64,000 nucleotides of DNA from Arsukibacterium perlucidum DSM 18276 (GTDB lineage: Bacteria; Pseudomonadota; Gammaproteobacteria; Enterobacterales; Alteromonadaceae): positions 62,001 through 126,000 of the forward strand of contig NZ_KB907706.1 in NCBI RefSeq assembly GCF_000382165.1, written 5' to 3'. The position numbers were made by a program, and so were the translations under genes. Position 1 is the stretch's first letter, and each line of letters begins with the position of its first letter. The notes beneath the pieces are model-generated. The model had not been told where the DNA came from and made no database searches. It saw nothing but the letters and a program-made list of their open reading frames with translations. This document shows, one piece after another, positions 28,501-37,080 of this stretch.

Positions 28501-28631
28501 ACGGCATTCTGAATTTCCGGAAATTGCCGCACATTCATATCCATAATGGCTCTTAAGCCCAACAGGACAATAAACAAACTTACCACCGATGCCAGGATCG
28601 GTTTTTTTATAAATACATCAGTAAAGCGCAT
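25545..28631 (-). CDS. RND efflux permease (HAE-1 type)
   Basis: This 1028-residue inner-membrane permease begins MRFTDVFIKKPILASVVS. It has the twelve-helix RND layout with two large periplasmic loops and the proton-relay helix VLAIGIVVDDAIIMLENI with its paired Asp near residue 406. Length is close to AcrB and MexB. Together with the adaptor encoded upstream it forms the pump; the outer-membrane partner is not encoded here and is presumably a shared TolC-like protein. Drug, bile or metabolite export is all possible. A strong terminator follows 29 bases after the stop. Confidence 0.95.
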   Translation of the reverse strand: MRFTDVFIKKPILASVVSLFIVLLGLRAIMDMNVRQFPEIQNAVVTVNTVYVGADADLIQGFITTPLEREIASAEGIDYLVSTSVAGSSTVEAFLRLDYDPNEALTQIAAQVNKIRSELPENARDPVISLKVGQDVAAMYLSFYSEVLGNNQITDYLVRVIEPQLATIPGVQRAEILGARTFAMRIWLDPAKMAAFGITGSDISSALRSNNVLAALGRTKGQMVAVDLNAATDLRSAEQFADLVISADSRALVRLKDVATVELGAESYESSVSFNGLAATFMGIEISPDANALDVIAEVRKVWDRDIIPQLPEGLDADIPYDSTEYIENAIDEVVISIVLALVIVILVIYAFLGSMRSVIIPAVAIPVSLIGTFFLMWLLGFTINLLTLLAMVLAIGIVVDDAIIMLENIHRHIEEGKSRTEAAILGARQLAWPIITMSTTLVAVFLPIGFVGGLTGVLFVEFAFTLAASVILSGVVALTLSPVMCAYILKAHQSDSQNEKSLEHWLDQRFEKLRSGYQRQLHATLNYLPVVLTFGAIVLVSCYFLFVTSPSELEPPEDQGFVFSILEADSFATLDYLERNTSELNKLSTEAPEIKNIFIINGTGSTNNAIAGFVLAPWDQRKRTTSQVLEQNIQPFMAGLPGINSFALVPPSLPSPGGGTPVEFIVGSTQPFAALEEVVQEILGRAMASGRFIFVDSDLKINRPRQTVQVDREKAALMGVSMQQIAADLGSLMSGADAGRFALDNRSYRVIPQVSRSERLNPEQLKDFYTRNREGELVPLSALVSLTESVQPQALKGFQQLNAVKISGVPRPGVPLGDALAVLDQIAAEVMPAGFSVDYAGQSRQFKAEGQQLVVTFFFALIVIFLILAAQFESFKNAIIIMVTVPMSVCGALIFTSLGFTSINIYTQVGLLTLVGLIAKHGILIVEFANQLQLEGRSKRDAIEDATSIRLRPILMTTAATVLAMIPLLIATGAGAGSRYAMGLVIASGMTIGTLFTLYVVPAMYLLLARDYQLQPEYDRTKERVSN

Positions 28632-28643
28632 TAGTCATTGTCC

Positions 28644-29762
28644 CTACTGGTTGGCTGGTGCTGGATTGGGATCTGCAGTCGGGGTTGCTTGCTGATTGTC
28701 GCTGATGATGACTTCAGCACCATTGCGTAATTTCAACAAACCCGAGGTGGCAATCCGGTCCCCGGCACTTAAGCCGTCCGTAATCGCAATAACATCGCCA
28801 CGACTCTGGCCGGTGCTGACAAACCGCTGGTGTGCGGTGAGTTTGCCGTCGTTATCGCGGATCACAAATACTGAATTGCCATAGGGATTAAACTGAATAG
28901 CAGTTTGTGGTACCAGGGTCACTTCATTGCTCTGGCCGGTATCCATCTGAATCCGGGCAAACATGCCCGGCCGTAATTTATGCTGTGGGTTGGCAAAAGT
29001 CGCCTGTACTTCCACACTGCGGCTTGACTGACGCACAGCCGGCGCAATCGCAGTGATCTCGCCACTGAATTGCTGCTCAGCCCAGGCATCAACGCTGACA
29101 GTCAGTTGCTGGCCTTTGCTGATACTGGCAAGTTGCTGCTCGGGTAAACTGAAATTCAGATAAATTGGATCTAGCGATTGTAACGACACGACATTATCAC
29201 CTGGCGACACCAGCTGGCCCAGGCTTACCTGACGAATGCCGGTAATACCATCAAAAGGAGCATGAATGGTCTTTTGGGCAATTCGTGCCTGTTGAGAGGC
29301 GACCGCCGCTTTGGCCTGAGCCGCTTCACTCTCACGTCGCCTGACATCCAGCTCTGAAACGCCTTTATCACGTAGCAGGGTTTGCAAGCGGTCCAGTTCC
29401 AGCTCTGCCAGCTGCTGAGCCGCAGTTAACCGGGTTAAATCAGCCTGATCTACGCTATCATCCAGCTTTAGCAGTAACTGGCCTTTGCGTACTTCACTGG
29501 CATTTTCAAACTGAATACTGGTAATGATACCGCTGGCTTCAGTCGAAAGCTCTGTGCTGTTAATTGCGGCAAAACTGCCAACTGCGCTGACAAAGGGCTG
29601 CCAGTCTGCAGTAGTAACCGTCGTTGCCGTTATTGTCGCGGCAGGCATTGGCATAGTTTCAAAATACTGGTTCATAAAGTGATTACCAATAGCCTTATAG
29701 CCGAAAATACCCCCGAAAATCAGGCCGGCAACAATCAGCATCAGAAACATGCGCTTAAACAT
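28644..29762 (-). CDS. RND efflux periplasmic adaptor subunit
   Basis: This 372-residue protein has an N-terminal membrane anchor (about residues 4-24), a lipoyl domain interrupted by a helical hairpin (about 95-165) and the motif HAPFDGITGIRQVSLG. A beta-barrel (about 200-285) and a membrane-proximal domain follow, with GLSAGDRIATSGLLKLRNGA. The C-terminus is Ala/Pro/Asn-rich and disordered (ADPNPAPANQ). It is 12 bases upstream of the permease on the same strand, so it is the second such pair in the window; the two adaptors differ enough to be separate systems. Confidence 0.93.
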   Translation of the reverse strand: MFKRMFLMLIVAGLIFGGIFGYKAIGNHFMNQYFETMPMPAATITATTVTTADWQPFVSAVGSFAAINSTELSTEASGIITSIQFENASEVRKGQLLLKLDDSVDQADLTRLTAAQQLAELELDRLQTLLRDKGVSELDVRRRESEAAQAKAAVASQQARIAQKTIHAPFDGITGIRQVSLGQLVSPGDNVVSLQSLDPIYLNFSLPEQQLASISKGQQLTVSVDAWAEQQFSGEITAIAPAVRQSSRSVEVQATFANPQHKLRPGMFARIQMDTGQSNEVTLVPQTAIQFNPYGNSVFVIRDNDGKLTAHQRFVSTGQSRGDVIAITDGLSAGDRIATSGLLKLRNGAEVIISDNQQATPTADPNPAPANQ

Positions 29763-30046
29763 GGACTCTCCTTATCAAAATTCAGGGCTCAGTATAAAGA
29801 CAATTGCAGCCACTATTTGTGAAATTTAGTAACACTTTATGTGCTGATTTTCAGCTTGTATCAGCCGAGCTAGTATTACTGAGCAGCAGTGCTTATGGTT
29901 TATCGGCTGCAGCGGATAAATGAAAAGTTGTGCTAAAAAACCGGCATAACTTATCTTAAACATGATCCAGCTTCAGGCAAAACAGTAAATTTTTCGCTAT
30001 ACCTGTTATTCAGCTGCTGAGGTTAAACCAACAAGGAGTTATTTTT

Positions 30047-30484
30047 ATGACCATTACTACCGTTGCAGAACTGATGACCGCTGATCCACTGTGTTTACTT
30101 CGGAGCGCCAGCCTGAAAGATGCTCATGATTTAATGCGTCAGAAAAATGTGCGGCATATCCCGGTAATTGAAGCCAATGGCGAACTTGTAGGAATGCTGA
30201 CCCAGAAAATAATGATTGCTAAAGTTATGGGCTTAATGGCCCAGTATGGTGCAACCGCATTGGAGCGCAAAGAAAAGCAGTTGTTGGTCAGTGAGTTAAT
30301 GGCTACTGATTTTGCCGCCGTTACCGCAGAGCAACCGCTGGTTGAGGTTGCCGATTTTTTTGTGACAAATCGCCACGGTTGCCTGCCGGTGGTCGATGGT
30401 GATAACAAAATTACTGGTATTTTAACGTCATCAGATTTTGTAAGACTGGCAGCCCGTTTGTTAAAACCAACGGCTCAGGGTTGA
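30047..30484 (+). CDS. CBS-domain pair protein
   Basis: This 145-residue cytoplasmic protein consists of two CBS motifs: TVAELMTADPLCLLRS through IPVIEANGELVGMLTQ, and VSELMATDFAAVTAEQP through PVVDGDNKITGILTSSDFV. CBS pairs bind adenosine nucleotides and often sense energy state. A perfect AAGGAG site precedes the ATG by eight bases. Its last ten bases overlap the end of the convergent diguanylate cyclase gene. The partner protein is not known. Confidence 0.9.
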   Translation: MTITTVAELMTADPLCLLRSASLKDAHDLMRQKNVRHIPVIEANGELVGMLTQKIMIAKVMGLMAQYGATALERKEKQLLVSELMATDFAAVTAEQPLVEVADFFVTNRHGCLPVVDGDNKITGILTSSDFVRLAARLLKPTAQG

Positions 30485-32178
30485 TACCAACAAAACTGGT
30501 TTTTACCGCGGTTTTTAGCCTGATACATTGCAGCGTCAGCCTGACGTAATAACAAGTCAGCACTCGTTTGCTTGCCACTAAACAGCACCAGACCAATACT
30601 GCTTTGGCAACGGTGACTTAGCTGGCTATCTTGCTGAAGATCCAGCGGTTCATTAATTGTTGCTGCAATTTTGGTCGCTATCTGTTCAGCGCGTTGCATG
30701 CAATGTGCTTTATTGCCGGCAATTTCATGTAAAAGCACAATAAATTCATCACCGCCAAAGCGAGCGACAGTGTCAGCCTCCCGCACGACATGACGAATAC
30801 GCTCTCCTATCTGGCTTAGCACCTGGTCGCCGGTTTTATGGCCATATAAATCGTTTACCGGTTTAAAATTATCTAAATCAATAAACATCATTGCACAATA
30901 ATTTTTGCTGCGTTTACTGTTACTTATTGCATGTTGCAGCCGTTCCTCCAGCAAACGGCGGTTTGGCAGGCCGGTTAAGTCATCATAAAATGCCAGCCGG
31001 CGAATTTTTTCTGCTGATAAGCTGCGGTTTATGGCCAGCTCTGCCAGGTTACTGTATCTGGCAATTTTCTGACGCTGGCTGGCAGTTGGCTGACAAGGCT
31101 CGCTGTGATAAATCCCAAAAGTGCCCAGTACTTTGCCGTCGGCATTTTTTATTGGCTGTGACCAACAGGCTGCCAGATTGGCGGCCTGAGTTAACTCCAG
31201 AAAGGGCTGCCAGTAGGGGTGGTTGTTAATGTCCTCGACGATGACCGGCTCACCGGTATAGGCCGCAGTGCCGCAAGAGCCCTGGCCCATGCCAATAGGT
31301 AAGCCATCTACTCCCTGATTGTAAAAATCAGGTAAGGACGGCGCTGCGCCATGTTTGAGGAATTTGCCACTTGGGTCTAGCAATAACACTGAACAACGCA
31401 TTTCCGGGTGTAATAATTCAATTTGCTGGACCATACAAGCTAAAATGTCGGTTAGTCCTGCACCCTGACTTATCTGGCTTAAAATCAGGTTTTGCAGCTC
31501 CAACTCCTGAGTCCGCTCGGCAATTTGCTGTTCAACTGAACTAATGGTGCGGGCAGATTGCTGATTCGCCATACTAAGCTCAGCAATTTGCTGTGCCAGC
31601 GATGCCAGCAAGTTTAACAGTGCCGGTAGCTTTTCTTCTGCGACTATCGGCACTTCTGCTATAGCATTCAGATATTCATCGTTGTCAAATCCTAGCTCTT
31701 TTCCCTGTGAGCTGAAAAAGGCTAAATCAGGTTCAGTCAGGAAAAATTGGCCAATAAATAAATTGGCGATATGAACATCATTAATTATCAGTGGCGTTGA
31801 GCAATCGGTTAAACCATTTCGACATTTATACAACGCATAATTATGGCCTTGCTGCATCTTGCTGGCTAAGTCGACATCACTCTCATGACAGCGTTGGCGG
31901 CTGGTTTCGTTTACCCGGTGAAACTGCATGCAGGCGCGCTGCCATTTCGAGGAGGCCAGTATGCTGCCGTCCAATCCAATTAAGGCAATAGCAATGCCCA
32001 TAGCTTCCAGAAAGTGGTCAAATAAGCTGTTTAATCGGGAAAAGTCTGAAGCTACCGCGTGTTGACTTGCGGCATTGTCCGGGACTGAACGCTGCGTGTT
32101 ATTCCAGTCAGCGCCCAGAGGATCGAGCATTTGAATTAAGCTGGATTCTTTAAGCAAATGCTTACTGAGTTTAGCCAT
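30475..32178 (-). CDS. Diguanylate cyclase with PocR and GAF sensor domains
   Basis: This 567-residue soluble protein has a PocR-type ligand-binding domain (about residues 40-195, with conserved Cys in QRCHESD, LYKCRNG and TDCSTPL and the IGQFFLT segment). A coiled coil, a GAF domain (about 235-380; CGTAAYTGEPVIVEDINNHP) and a C-terminal GGDEF domain (about 395-560) follow. The active site GGDEF is intact, and the RxxD inhibitory site (READ) lies five residues before it, so c-di-GMP product control is expected. PocR domains bind small diols or hydrocarbons in known cases. It converges on the CBS protein with a ten-base overlap. Confidence 0.92.
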   Translation of the reverse strand: MAKLSKHLLKESSLIQMLDPLGADWNNTQRSVPDNAASQHAVASDFSRLNSLFDHFLEAMGIAIALIGLDGSILASSKWQRACMQFHRVNETSRQRCHESDVDLASKMQQGHNYALYKCRNGLTDCSTPLIINDVHIANLFIGQFFLTEPDLAFFSSQGKELGFDNDEYLNAIAEVPIVAEEKLPALLNLLASLAQQIAELSMANQQSARTISSVEQQIAERTQELELQNLILSQISQGAGLTDILACMVQQIELLHPEMRCSVLLLDPSGKFLKHGAAPSLPDFYNQGVDGLPIGMGQGSCGTAAYTGEPVIVEDINNHPYWQPFLELTQAANLAACWSQPIKNADGKVLGTFGIYHSEPCQPTASQRQKIARYSNLAELAINRSLSAEKIRRLAFYDDLTGLPNRRLLEERLQHAISNSKRSKNYCAMMFIDLDNFKPVNDLYGHKTGDQVLSQIGERIRHVVREADTVARFGGDEFIVLLHEIAGNKAHCMQRAEQIATKIAATINEPLDLQQDSQLSHRCQSSIGLVLFSGKQTSADLLLRQADAAMYQAKNRGKNQFCWYQP

Positions 32179-32242
32179 CTGATTTTAATGTTAGTCGTTT
32201 AAACTAAGGTTATCCAATTTATTAGTGTATTTCACTATAAAA

Positions 32243-32267
32243 AAAACCTCTGCCGGGCAGAGGTTTT
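32243..32267 (-). terminator. Terminator of the S46 peptidase gene
   Basis: CCTCTGC and GCAGAGG form the stem, flanked by A4 and T4, and a run of eight T follows on the minus strand. It lies 40 bases after the peptidase stop. Confidence 0.9.
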
Positions 32268-32305
32268 ATAAAATTCAATCTTTACTTAGTTTAAGTAGCT
32301 CGTTG

Positions 32306-34462
32306 CTAGTTAACACCAAGTTCCTGCAATAGCGCAGTGGCCTTATCTACCTGCTGCATTTGCCAAAGCATAAAGCGTAAATCTACCTGAATAGAACGGG
32401 TGTTTGCCGGATTATAATCCCAGTCAGAGATAATTGAATCCAGGGTGCCATCAAAGGCCAGTCCAACAAACTCAGCTTTGCTATTTAAAATAGCGGAGCC
32501 AGAGTTCCCCCCGGTAATATCCAGTGTTGCAAGGTAATTAACGGGTACTGACTTAAGTGTTGGTTCCAGATAAGGGCCGTAATCTTTCGCTCTAATTGCT
32601 GCCAGTTGCTCAGCCGGAGCATTAAACTCACCCTCACCCGTTGCCTTGGCGGTAATACCACGCAAGGTAGTAAACGGGGCCCAGGCATTACCGTCTTCGT
32701 TACCGTGTGCCCGGCCTTTTACATTGCCGTAGGTTACCCGAAGGGTACTGTTGGCATCGGGATAAACAGCTTGCCCCTGAGCTTGCATATACGCAATTTT
32801 GGCCCGCATGTAACTGGCATAAGCCTGCTGAATTTTTCCAGCCAGCTCTTCACTTTCAGCTTCCCGCTTTAAATCAGCCTGGTACAGTGCAACGGCAGCC
32901 ATTACAAAAGGATCAGCACTCTGACTAAACTGAGCAGGCGCACTATCGATTAATGACTTGCGGTTACTTAACTCAGTTAAACTGGTTTTGGCGTACCAGC
33001 TGTCGATCAGCGCGCTCAGCTCACTGCTACTCATATTGCCTTTAATCCCGAGGGCGCTGTCAAAATCGCTATTGCGTTGTTTTTTAGGTAAAGCAACATA
33101 TTTAGTCAGATTATGTAAATCAAGGGCTTTTTCAACGCTGGAATCAAAGTTGCGTTCCATGCCGGCAACAAATGCCTGGTAGCGGGGAATATCCCGCTGC
33201 TGATAACCTGCTTTACGCTCGGTGTCAGGCTTAGTGCCCTCTTGCGCTAAACGGTATAACGAACGGGCAACATTAAGTAAGCGCGGCGTAGCGTTGTTCA
33301 GGGCATAATCGGCGCGGGATTTACGGTGTTGTTCGGCTAGCAGCTTTTCAATGGTATCCAGATCTTTGGCATAGGCTTTTTTGTTGTCACTGTTACTGTT
33401 AACCCATGATCTCAGTGCCTTATGTTCAGCTGTTTTACGCTGTAAAAAGTCGCTGTCGGCAAAACTGTCCAGCATGCCCTGGCGGTTTTTCATATAGTTG
33501 TTAAGACCCGCAACTCTGCTGGCATACTTAAGTTCGGCGTCCTTATTGGTTGAGGTTACCTGGTTGATAATAGCCAGCGTGTCTTTAAACTGCTGCACGG
33601 TATTAGGGTAGCTCCACTCAAAAGTTTCACTTACTTCAGCAGGTAGCCGGTGCCGGTTGGTCCGGCCCGGGTAGCCCAACGCCATCACAAAATCGCCATC
33701 CTGTAAGCCTTCTGCTGCCAGCTTCAGGTAGTGGTCTGGTTGGTATGGTACGTTATCTTTATGATAATCAGCAGATTTACCATCCGGGCTGACATAAGCC
33801 CGTAAAAAACCATAGTCGCCGGTGTGACGGGGCCACATCCAGTTATCGGTATCGCCGCCAAACTTTCCGACGCCTTCAGCTGGAGCATGAACCAGACGGA
33901 CGTCTTTAATTTCAAGCTGCTTAATCAGGTAGTATTCCAGGCTGCCATAATATGCAGCTACCCGGCAACGGTGACCTTCATCTTGCTCGCACTGGGCTAT
34001 TAACTGCTTTTGGTTTGCTTCAATAGCGTCGATTCGCTTTTTTCCGCTTAGCTTGGCGGTTGCTGCATCAATAACTTGTGCGCTGACATTGTCAACTGCT
34101 TTAGTAACATATACCCGGCTACCCGGCGCCGCGGGCACTTCAGCTGCCGTTGTAGTGGCCAGAAAACCATTGGCAAGCAAATCATTTTCAGGTGTAGAGT
34201 TGTGGGCAATACTATTATAAATACAGTGATGGTTAGTAACCACCAGGCCGGTAGACGAGACAAAAGAGGCTGAGCAGCCACCCAAACTGACAATAGCAGC
34301 CATTGGAAATTCGGTAAGTTTGGTCAGGTTTGCCGGGTCAAGTTCCAGGCCGGCAGCTTTTAATTCACTTGCAATATCGGGAAGTTGTTGCGGCATCCAC
34401 ATCCCTTCATCAGCCATCGCAAAACTACCGGTCAGTGCCAGTATCAACAAGGATTTTTTCAT
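32306..34462 (-). CDS. S46 family dipeptidyl-peptidase
   Basis: This 718-residue exported serine peptidase has a signal peptide (MKKSLLILALTGSFAMA), then the mature start DEGMWMPQQLPDI. The catalytic triad is visible: His in GLVVTNHHC (about residue 77), Asp in GGDTDNWMWPRHTGDY (about 205) and Ser in GNSGSAIL (about 640) before FVGLAFDGT. This is the DPP7/DPP11 family, which cuts dipeptides from N-termini in the periplasm. S1 specificity (DPP7 versus DPP11) is not judged here. It is monocistronic, with its own terminator, and faces the porin-remnant cluster across 375 bases. Confidence 0.95.
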   Translation of the reverse strand: MKKSLLILALTGSFAMADEGMWMPQQLPDIASELKAAGLELDPANLTKLTEFPMAAIVSLGGCSASFVSSTGLVVTNHHCIYNSIAHNSTPENDLLANGFLATTTAAEVPAAPGSRVYVTKAVDNVSAQVIDAATAKLSGKKRIDAIEANQKQLIAQCEQDEGHRCRVAAYYGSLEYYLIKQLEIKDVRLVHAPAEGVGKFGGDTDNWMWPRHTGDYGFLRAYVSPDGKSADYHKDNVPYQPDHYLKLAAEGLQDGDFVMALGYPGRTNRHRLPAEVSETFEWSYPNTVQQFKDTLAIINQVTSTNKDAELKYASRVAGLNNYMKNRQGMLDSFADSDFLQRKTAEHKALRSWVNSNSDNKKAYAKDLDTIEKLLAEQHRKSRADYALNNATPRLLNVARSLYRLAQEGTKPDTERKAGYQQRDIPRYQAFVAGMERNFDSSVEKALDLHNLTKYVALPKKQRNSDFDSALGIKGNMSSSELSALIDSWYAKTSLTELSNRKSLIDSAPAQFSQSADPFVMAAVALYQADLKREAESEELAGKIQQAYASYMRAKIAYMQAQGQAVYPDANSTLRVTYGNVKGRAHGNEDGNAWAPFTTLRGITAKATGEGEFNAPAEQLAAIRAKDYGPYLEPTLKSVPVNYLATLDITGGNSGSAILNSKAEFVGLAFDGTLDSIISDWDYNPANTRSIQVDLRFMLWQMQQVDKATALLQELGVN

Positions 34463-34837
34463 AATTTCTCTTATATTTTATTTAGAGCGCACTCTACGCG
34501 GGCGCCGTTATACTCGGCGCCTGGTAGCGGCTTGTCAAGATGTCGATAAATCCTGTAACAGTTTAATAAGCCAGCCATCCGGTTTTACGCGTTGGGATGT
34601 TGCTGAGGTAAAGTTTTTGAAGTTAACTTTGCTAATGCTGAGTTATCTTAAGTAGAATTTTCAGTGTTTTCACTGGCAGTGAATTAATTTGATTAAATGT
34701 TATGCCAATTTCTCTGGTTATAGCCTAAGCTTTGTTTGGTAATGCTAAAAATAGTCAATGGTTTCATTCTGGTAATTAAAATATCAGTAGTTGATAATGT
34801 TCAAAGTTAGGCACTAATTTAAATTAGAGAGGAAATA
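34463..34837. other. Divergent intergenic region upstream of the S46 peptidase
   Basis: These 375 bases hold no convincing gene. Two GGCGCC hexamers (34501-34506 and 34516-34521) flank nine bases near the peptidase start. The right third is very AT-rich and ends in a 14-bp palindrome directly before the ribosome site of the small ORF. Promoters for both directions should lie here. Confidence 0.6.
34814..34827. promoter_or_regulatory. 14-bp perfect palindrome before the small ORF (possible operator)
   Basis: CTAATTTAAATTAG reads the same on both strands and ends where the AGAGAGGA ribosome site begins. TTGATA at 34791-34796 could be a -35 box, with TAATTT as a poor -10. The regulator is unknown. 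Confidence 0.3.
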
Positions 34838-34969
34838 ATGATAAAAAGTCTAGTCGCCTTGTCGCTGGCCGTTGCTTTGATTCCTGCCACTGTATATTCA
34901 AGTATCACAATTAAGACAACTGGCCGGCGTAACGGCGTAATGGCTTTTGGTGTCGACCTGGTTTTTTAA
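34838..34969 (+). CDS. Small exported ORF, 43 residues; probable internal-deletion remnant of an outer-membrane protein
   Basis: The ATG has a strong AGAGAGGA site. The product begins with a signal peptide (MIKSLVALSLAVALIPATVY, then SSITIK) and ends NGVMAFGVDLVF. A terminal Phe after alternating hydrophobic residues is the signature of the last strand of an outer-membrane beta-barrel. The two ends joined within 43 codons suggest a large in-frame deletion that removed the barrel. The next gene starts nine bases after the stop, with GGAG between, as in an operon. It could instead be a genuine micropeptide. Confidence 0.5.
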   Translation: MIKSLVALSLAVALIPATVYSSITIKTTGRRNGVMAFGVDLVF

Positions 34970-34978
34970 GGAGCCTTT

Positions 34979-35385
34979 ATGTTAAGCAGATTCTTAGCCA
35001 CTGTTATACTCCTTGCAGCTGCTGGCACTATGATGCCGGTAGCCGCTGACATAGCTGTGATTGTTAACCCGGCCAACACTACAACCTTAACAACTGACGA
35101 ACTTACCCGGCTTTATACCGGCAGGTCATCGGCACTTGCTGCGGTTAATCTGGCGGAAAGCTCACCACTGAGAGGCCAGTTTGATGAGAAAGGAGTGGGC
35201 CGCTCTTCTGCCCAACTAAAAGCACATTGGTCGAAATTGGTATTTACTGGTAAAGGTTCACCGCCACTGGAGCTGGCTTCGGAAGCCGCGGTAATTGAGC
35301 ATGTTGCCAAGAACCTAATGCTATAGGCTATATTGCAGCCTCCAGCGTAACAGATACAGTAAAAGTAGTATTAACCCTGAACTGA
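34979..35385 (+). pseudogene. Phosphate-binding-like periplasmic protein, frameshifted near the C-terminus
   Basis: The open frame of 115 residues starts with a signal peptide (LATVILLAAAGTMMPVAA) and shows the short PstS-like fold: DIAVIVNPANTTTLTTDEL, YTGRS, KAHWSKLVFTGKGSPP. It stops early at 35324-35326. Reading one base differently at about 35314-35316 gives [22 protein letters not shown] and a stop at 35385, exactly the C-terminal strand expected after EHVAKNP. Inserting one C at AACCTAAT restores it. This is either a real one-base deletion or a sequencing error. It follows the porin remnant and precedes the chemoreceptor. Confidence 0.8.
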
Positions 35386-35434
35386 ATGCAACATTGCAGG
35401 TAGTTTGCTGGCTGGCAGAGAAGAGTATTATTAT

Positions 35435-37045
35435 ATGAAAAATATGTCGATAGTGATGAAGATCTGGCTGGTTATTGGTCTGGCGGTAATTGCATTTTCT
35501 ACCGTGGTAGCGGTTAGTGTGTTTTTTACGGCCAAAAACAATGCCACGACCCAGAGCATGCGTGATTATATGTACGAGACGTCAAAGCTGGCGTCACAAG
35601 TTCAATCTGGTTTTATCTCGCTGGATGAGTTTTTTACTCAGGCGGTAACGTTATCAGATCCCGATTTATTGGCTACGGCGCAGCAAAATAGTAATAAGCT
35701 GCAGCAAAATCTGAACCGGCTGAAAACCCTTAATCCCGGACAGCAGCAATTAATGGATAAACTGCAGCAAGATGCTGCTAACTATGCCAGCCTGGCTGGC
35801 GGCATTGCCCAACAATTTATTGATGGCGATGTCGACTTTGCCAAGATTCAGGCGAGTGTTGCCACGAAGACTGAGCAGTTCGAAAGTCTGAACAATCGAT
35901 TTACTCAGTTTGAGCAACAGGCTGACGAGCGATTTTCTCAGGCCATTGAAAATATGTCCGACAATATGGACTTAGCGTTAACAGTGATTTTAGCACTGGG
36001 TAGTGTGTTGATCTTGTTAACAGCTGGCCTTGGCCACTTTATTGCCAGTCGGATTAGTAACTCGGCCAGAACCCTGGGGGTCTCGCTGGCTGAGCTGGCC
36101 AGTGGTAAGGGGAATCTGGCGAGCCGGTTGCCGGTAACAGGTAATGATGAGCTTGGTGTGGTAGCCAAGCAGTTTAACCTGTTTATCGGGATGCTTCAGT
36201 CATCTTTTAACGATTTGGCCAAGACCATAGATCCGTTAAACCGCAGCGCTAAGGATCTGGCTACGGGCATGAATAACATGGAAAGAATGACACTGGAGCA
36301 ATCTGACAATTCAGAAACCGTCAGCCACAGCATGGCTGAAATGCAGTTATCGGTACAAGACATCAGTCAGTCGGCCAATGATGCTGCCACTGGTGCTGGC
36401 AAAGCAAACGAACTGGCCAAGTTGGGACTGGATAAAACCAGCCACGCTGTCAAATACTCACAAGGTTTGTCTGATGAAATAAAGCATGCTCAGGATGTTA
36501 TTACGGAGCTGGCAGAGAAAACGAAAAATGTCACTGAAATTCTGAAAAGCATTAACGATATAGCTGATCAAACTAATTTACTGGCATTAAATGCCGCAAT
36601 CGAAGCGGCCAGAGCAGGAGAGCATGGCAGAGGGTTCTCGGTAGTTGCTGATGAAGTGCGTAACTTATCTTCGAAAACGGCAAAATCGGTAACGATGGTG
36701 CAGGATGTGCTGCGGCAACTGAACGATAATGTCAGTGGGGCGGTCAGTATTATGAGCCAGGCGGTAAGTAATGCTGAACATTCTGCTAGTTTGGCAGCTG
36801 ATGCCGGCACCTCGATAGAGCAAATTAATCAGGAAGTTCAGCAAATTAGCATGTTAAATGCGCAAATTGCTGCGGCAACTGAAGAGCAAACCATGGTTGC
36901 CGAGCAAATCGCCAGTAACACCGCTAAAATGATAGGATCATTTGCCCAAACCAAGAGCTTGCAGTTGAGTTTGCATGGTATATCAGACGATTTAAGGGTA
37001 CTTTCTGAATCGCTGGTAACTGTTAGCTCAAAATTTGAGACCTGA
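35435..37045 (+). CDS. Methyl-accepting chemotaxis protein
   Basis: About 536 residues from the ATG at 35435 (the longer TTG form is unlikely). A first membrane helix (about residues 8-30), a helical periplasmic domain of about 150 residues and a second membrane helix (about 180-205, [16 protein letters not shown]) are followed by a HAMP domain and the long cytoplasmic signalling hairpin. The tip carries the near-invariant [19 protein letters not shown] and [12 protein letters not shown]. It senses a signal outside the inner membrane and controls CheA via CheW or CheV. The ligand is unknown; the gene before it encodes a broken phosphate-binding-like protein. cheV follows 35 bases on. Confidence 0.93.
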   Translation: MKNMSIVMKIWLVIGLAVIAFSTVVAVSVFFTAKNNATTQSMRDYMYETSKLASQVQSGFISLDEFFTQAVTLSDPDLLATAQQNSNKLQQNLNRLKTLNPGQQQLMDKLQQDAANYASLAGGIAQQFIDGDVDFAKIQASVATKTEQFESLNNRFTQFEQQADERFSQAIENMSDNMDLALTVILALGSVLILLTAGLGHFIASRISNSARTLGVSLAELASGKGNLASRLPVTGNDELGVVAKQFNLFIGMLQSSFNDLAKTIDPLNRSAKDLATGMNNMERMTLEQSDNSETVSHSMAEMQLSVQDISQSANDAATGAGKANELAKLGLDKTSHAVKYSQGLSDEIKHAQDVITELAEKTKNVTEILKSINDIADQTNLLALNAAIEAARAGEHGRGFSVVADEVRNLSSKTAKSVTMVQDVLRQLNDNVSGAVSIMSQAVSNAEHSASLAADAGTSIEQINQEVQQISMLNAQIAAATEEQTMVAEQIASNTAKMIGSFAQTKSLQLSLHGISDDLRVLSESLVTVSSKFET

Positions 37046-37080
37046 TTTTAACGCAACCCAGGTTGCAGTGAGGAAGCACC

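Noticed and set aside
34501-34521. Two GGCGCC hexamers as an operator
   Set aside because: Each hexamer is a common palindrome in this composition, and the spacing gives no further symmetry.
34320-34655. 111-residue ORF antisense to the S46 peptidase start
   Set aside because: It overlaps the signal peptide region of a certain gene and has no homolog-like features.
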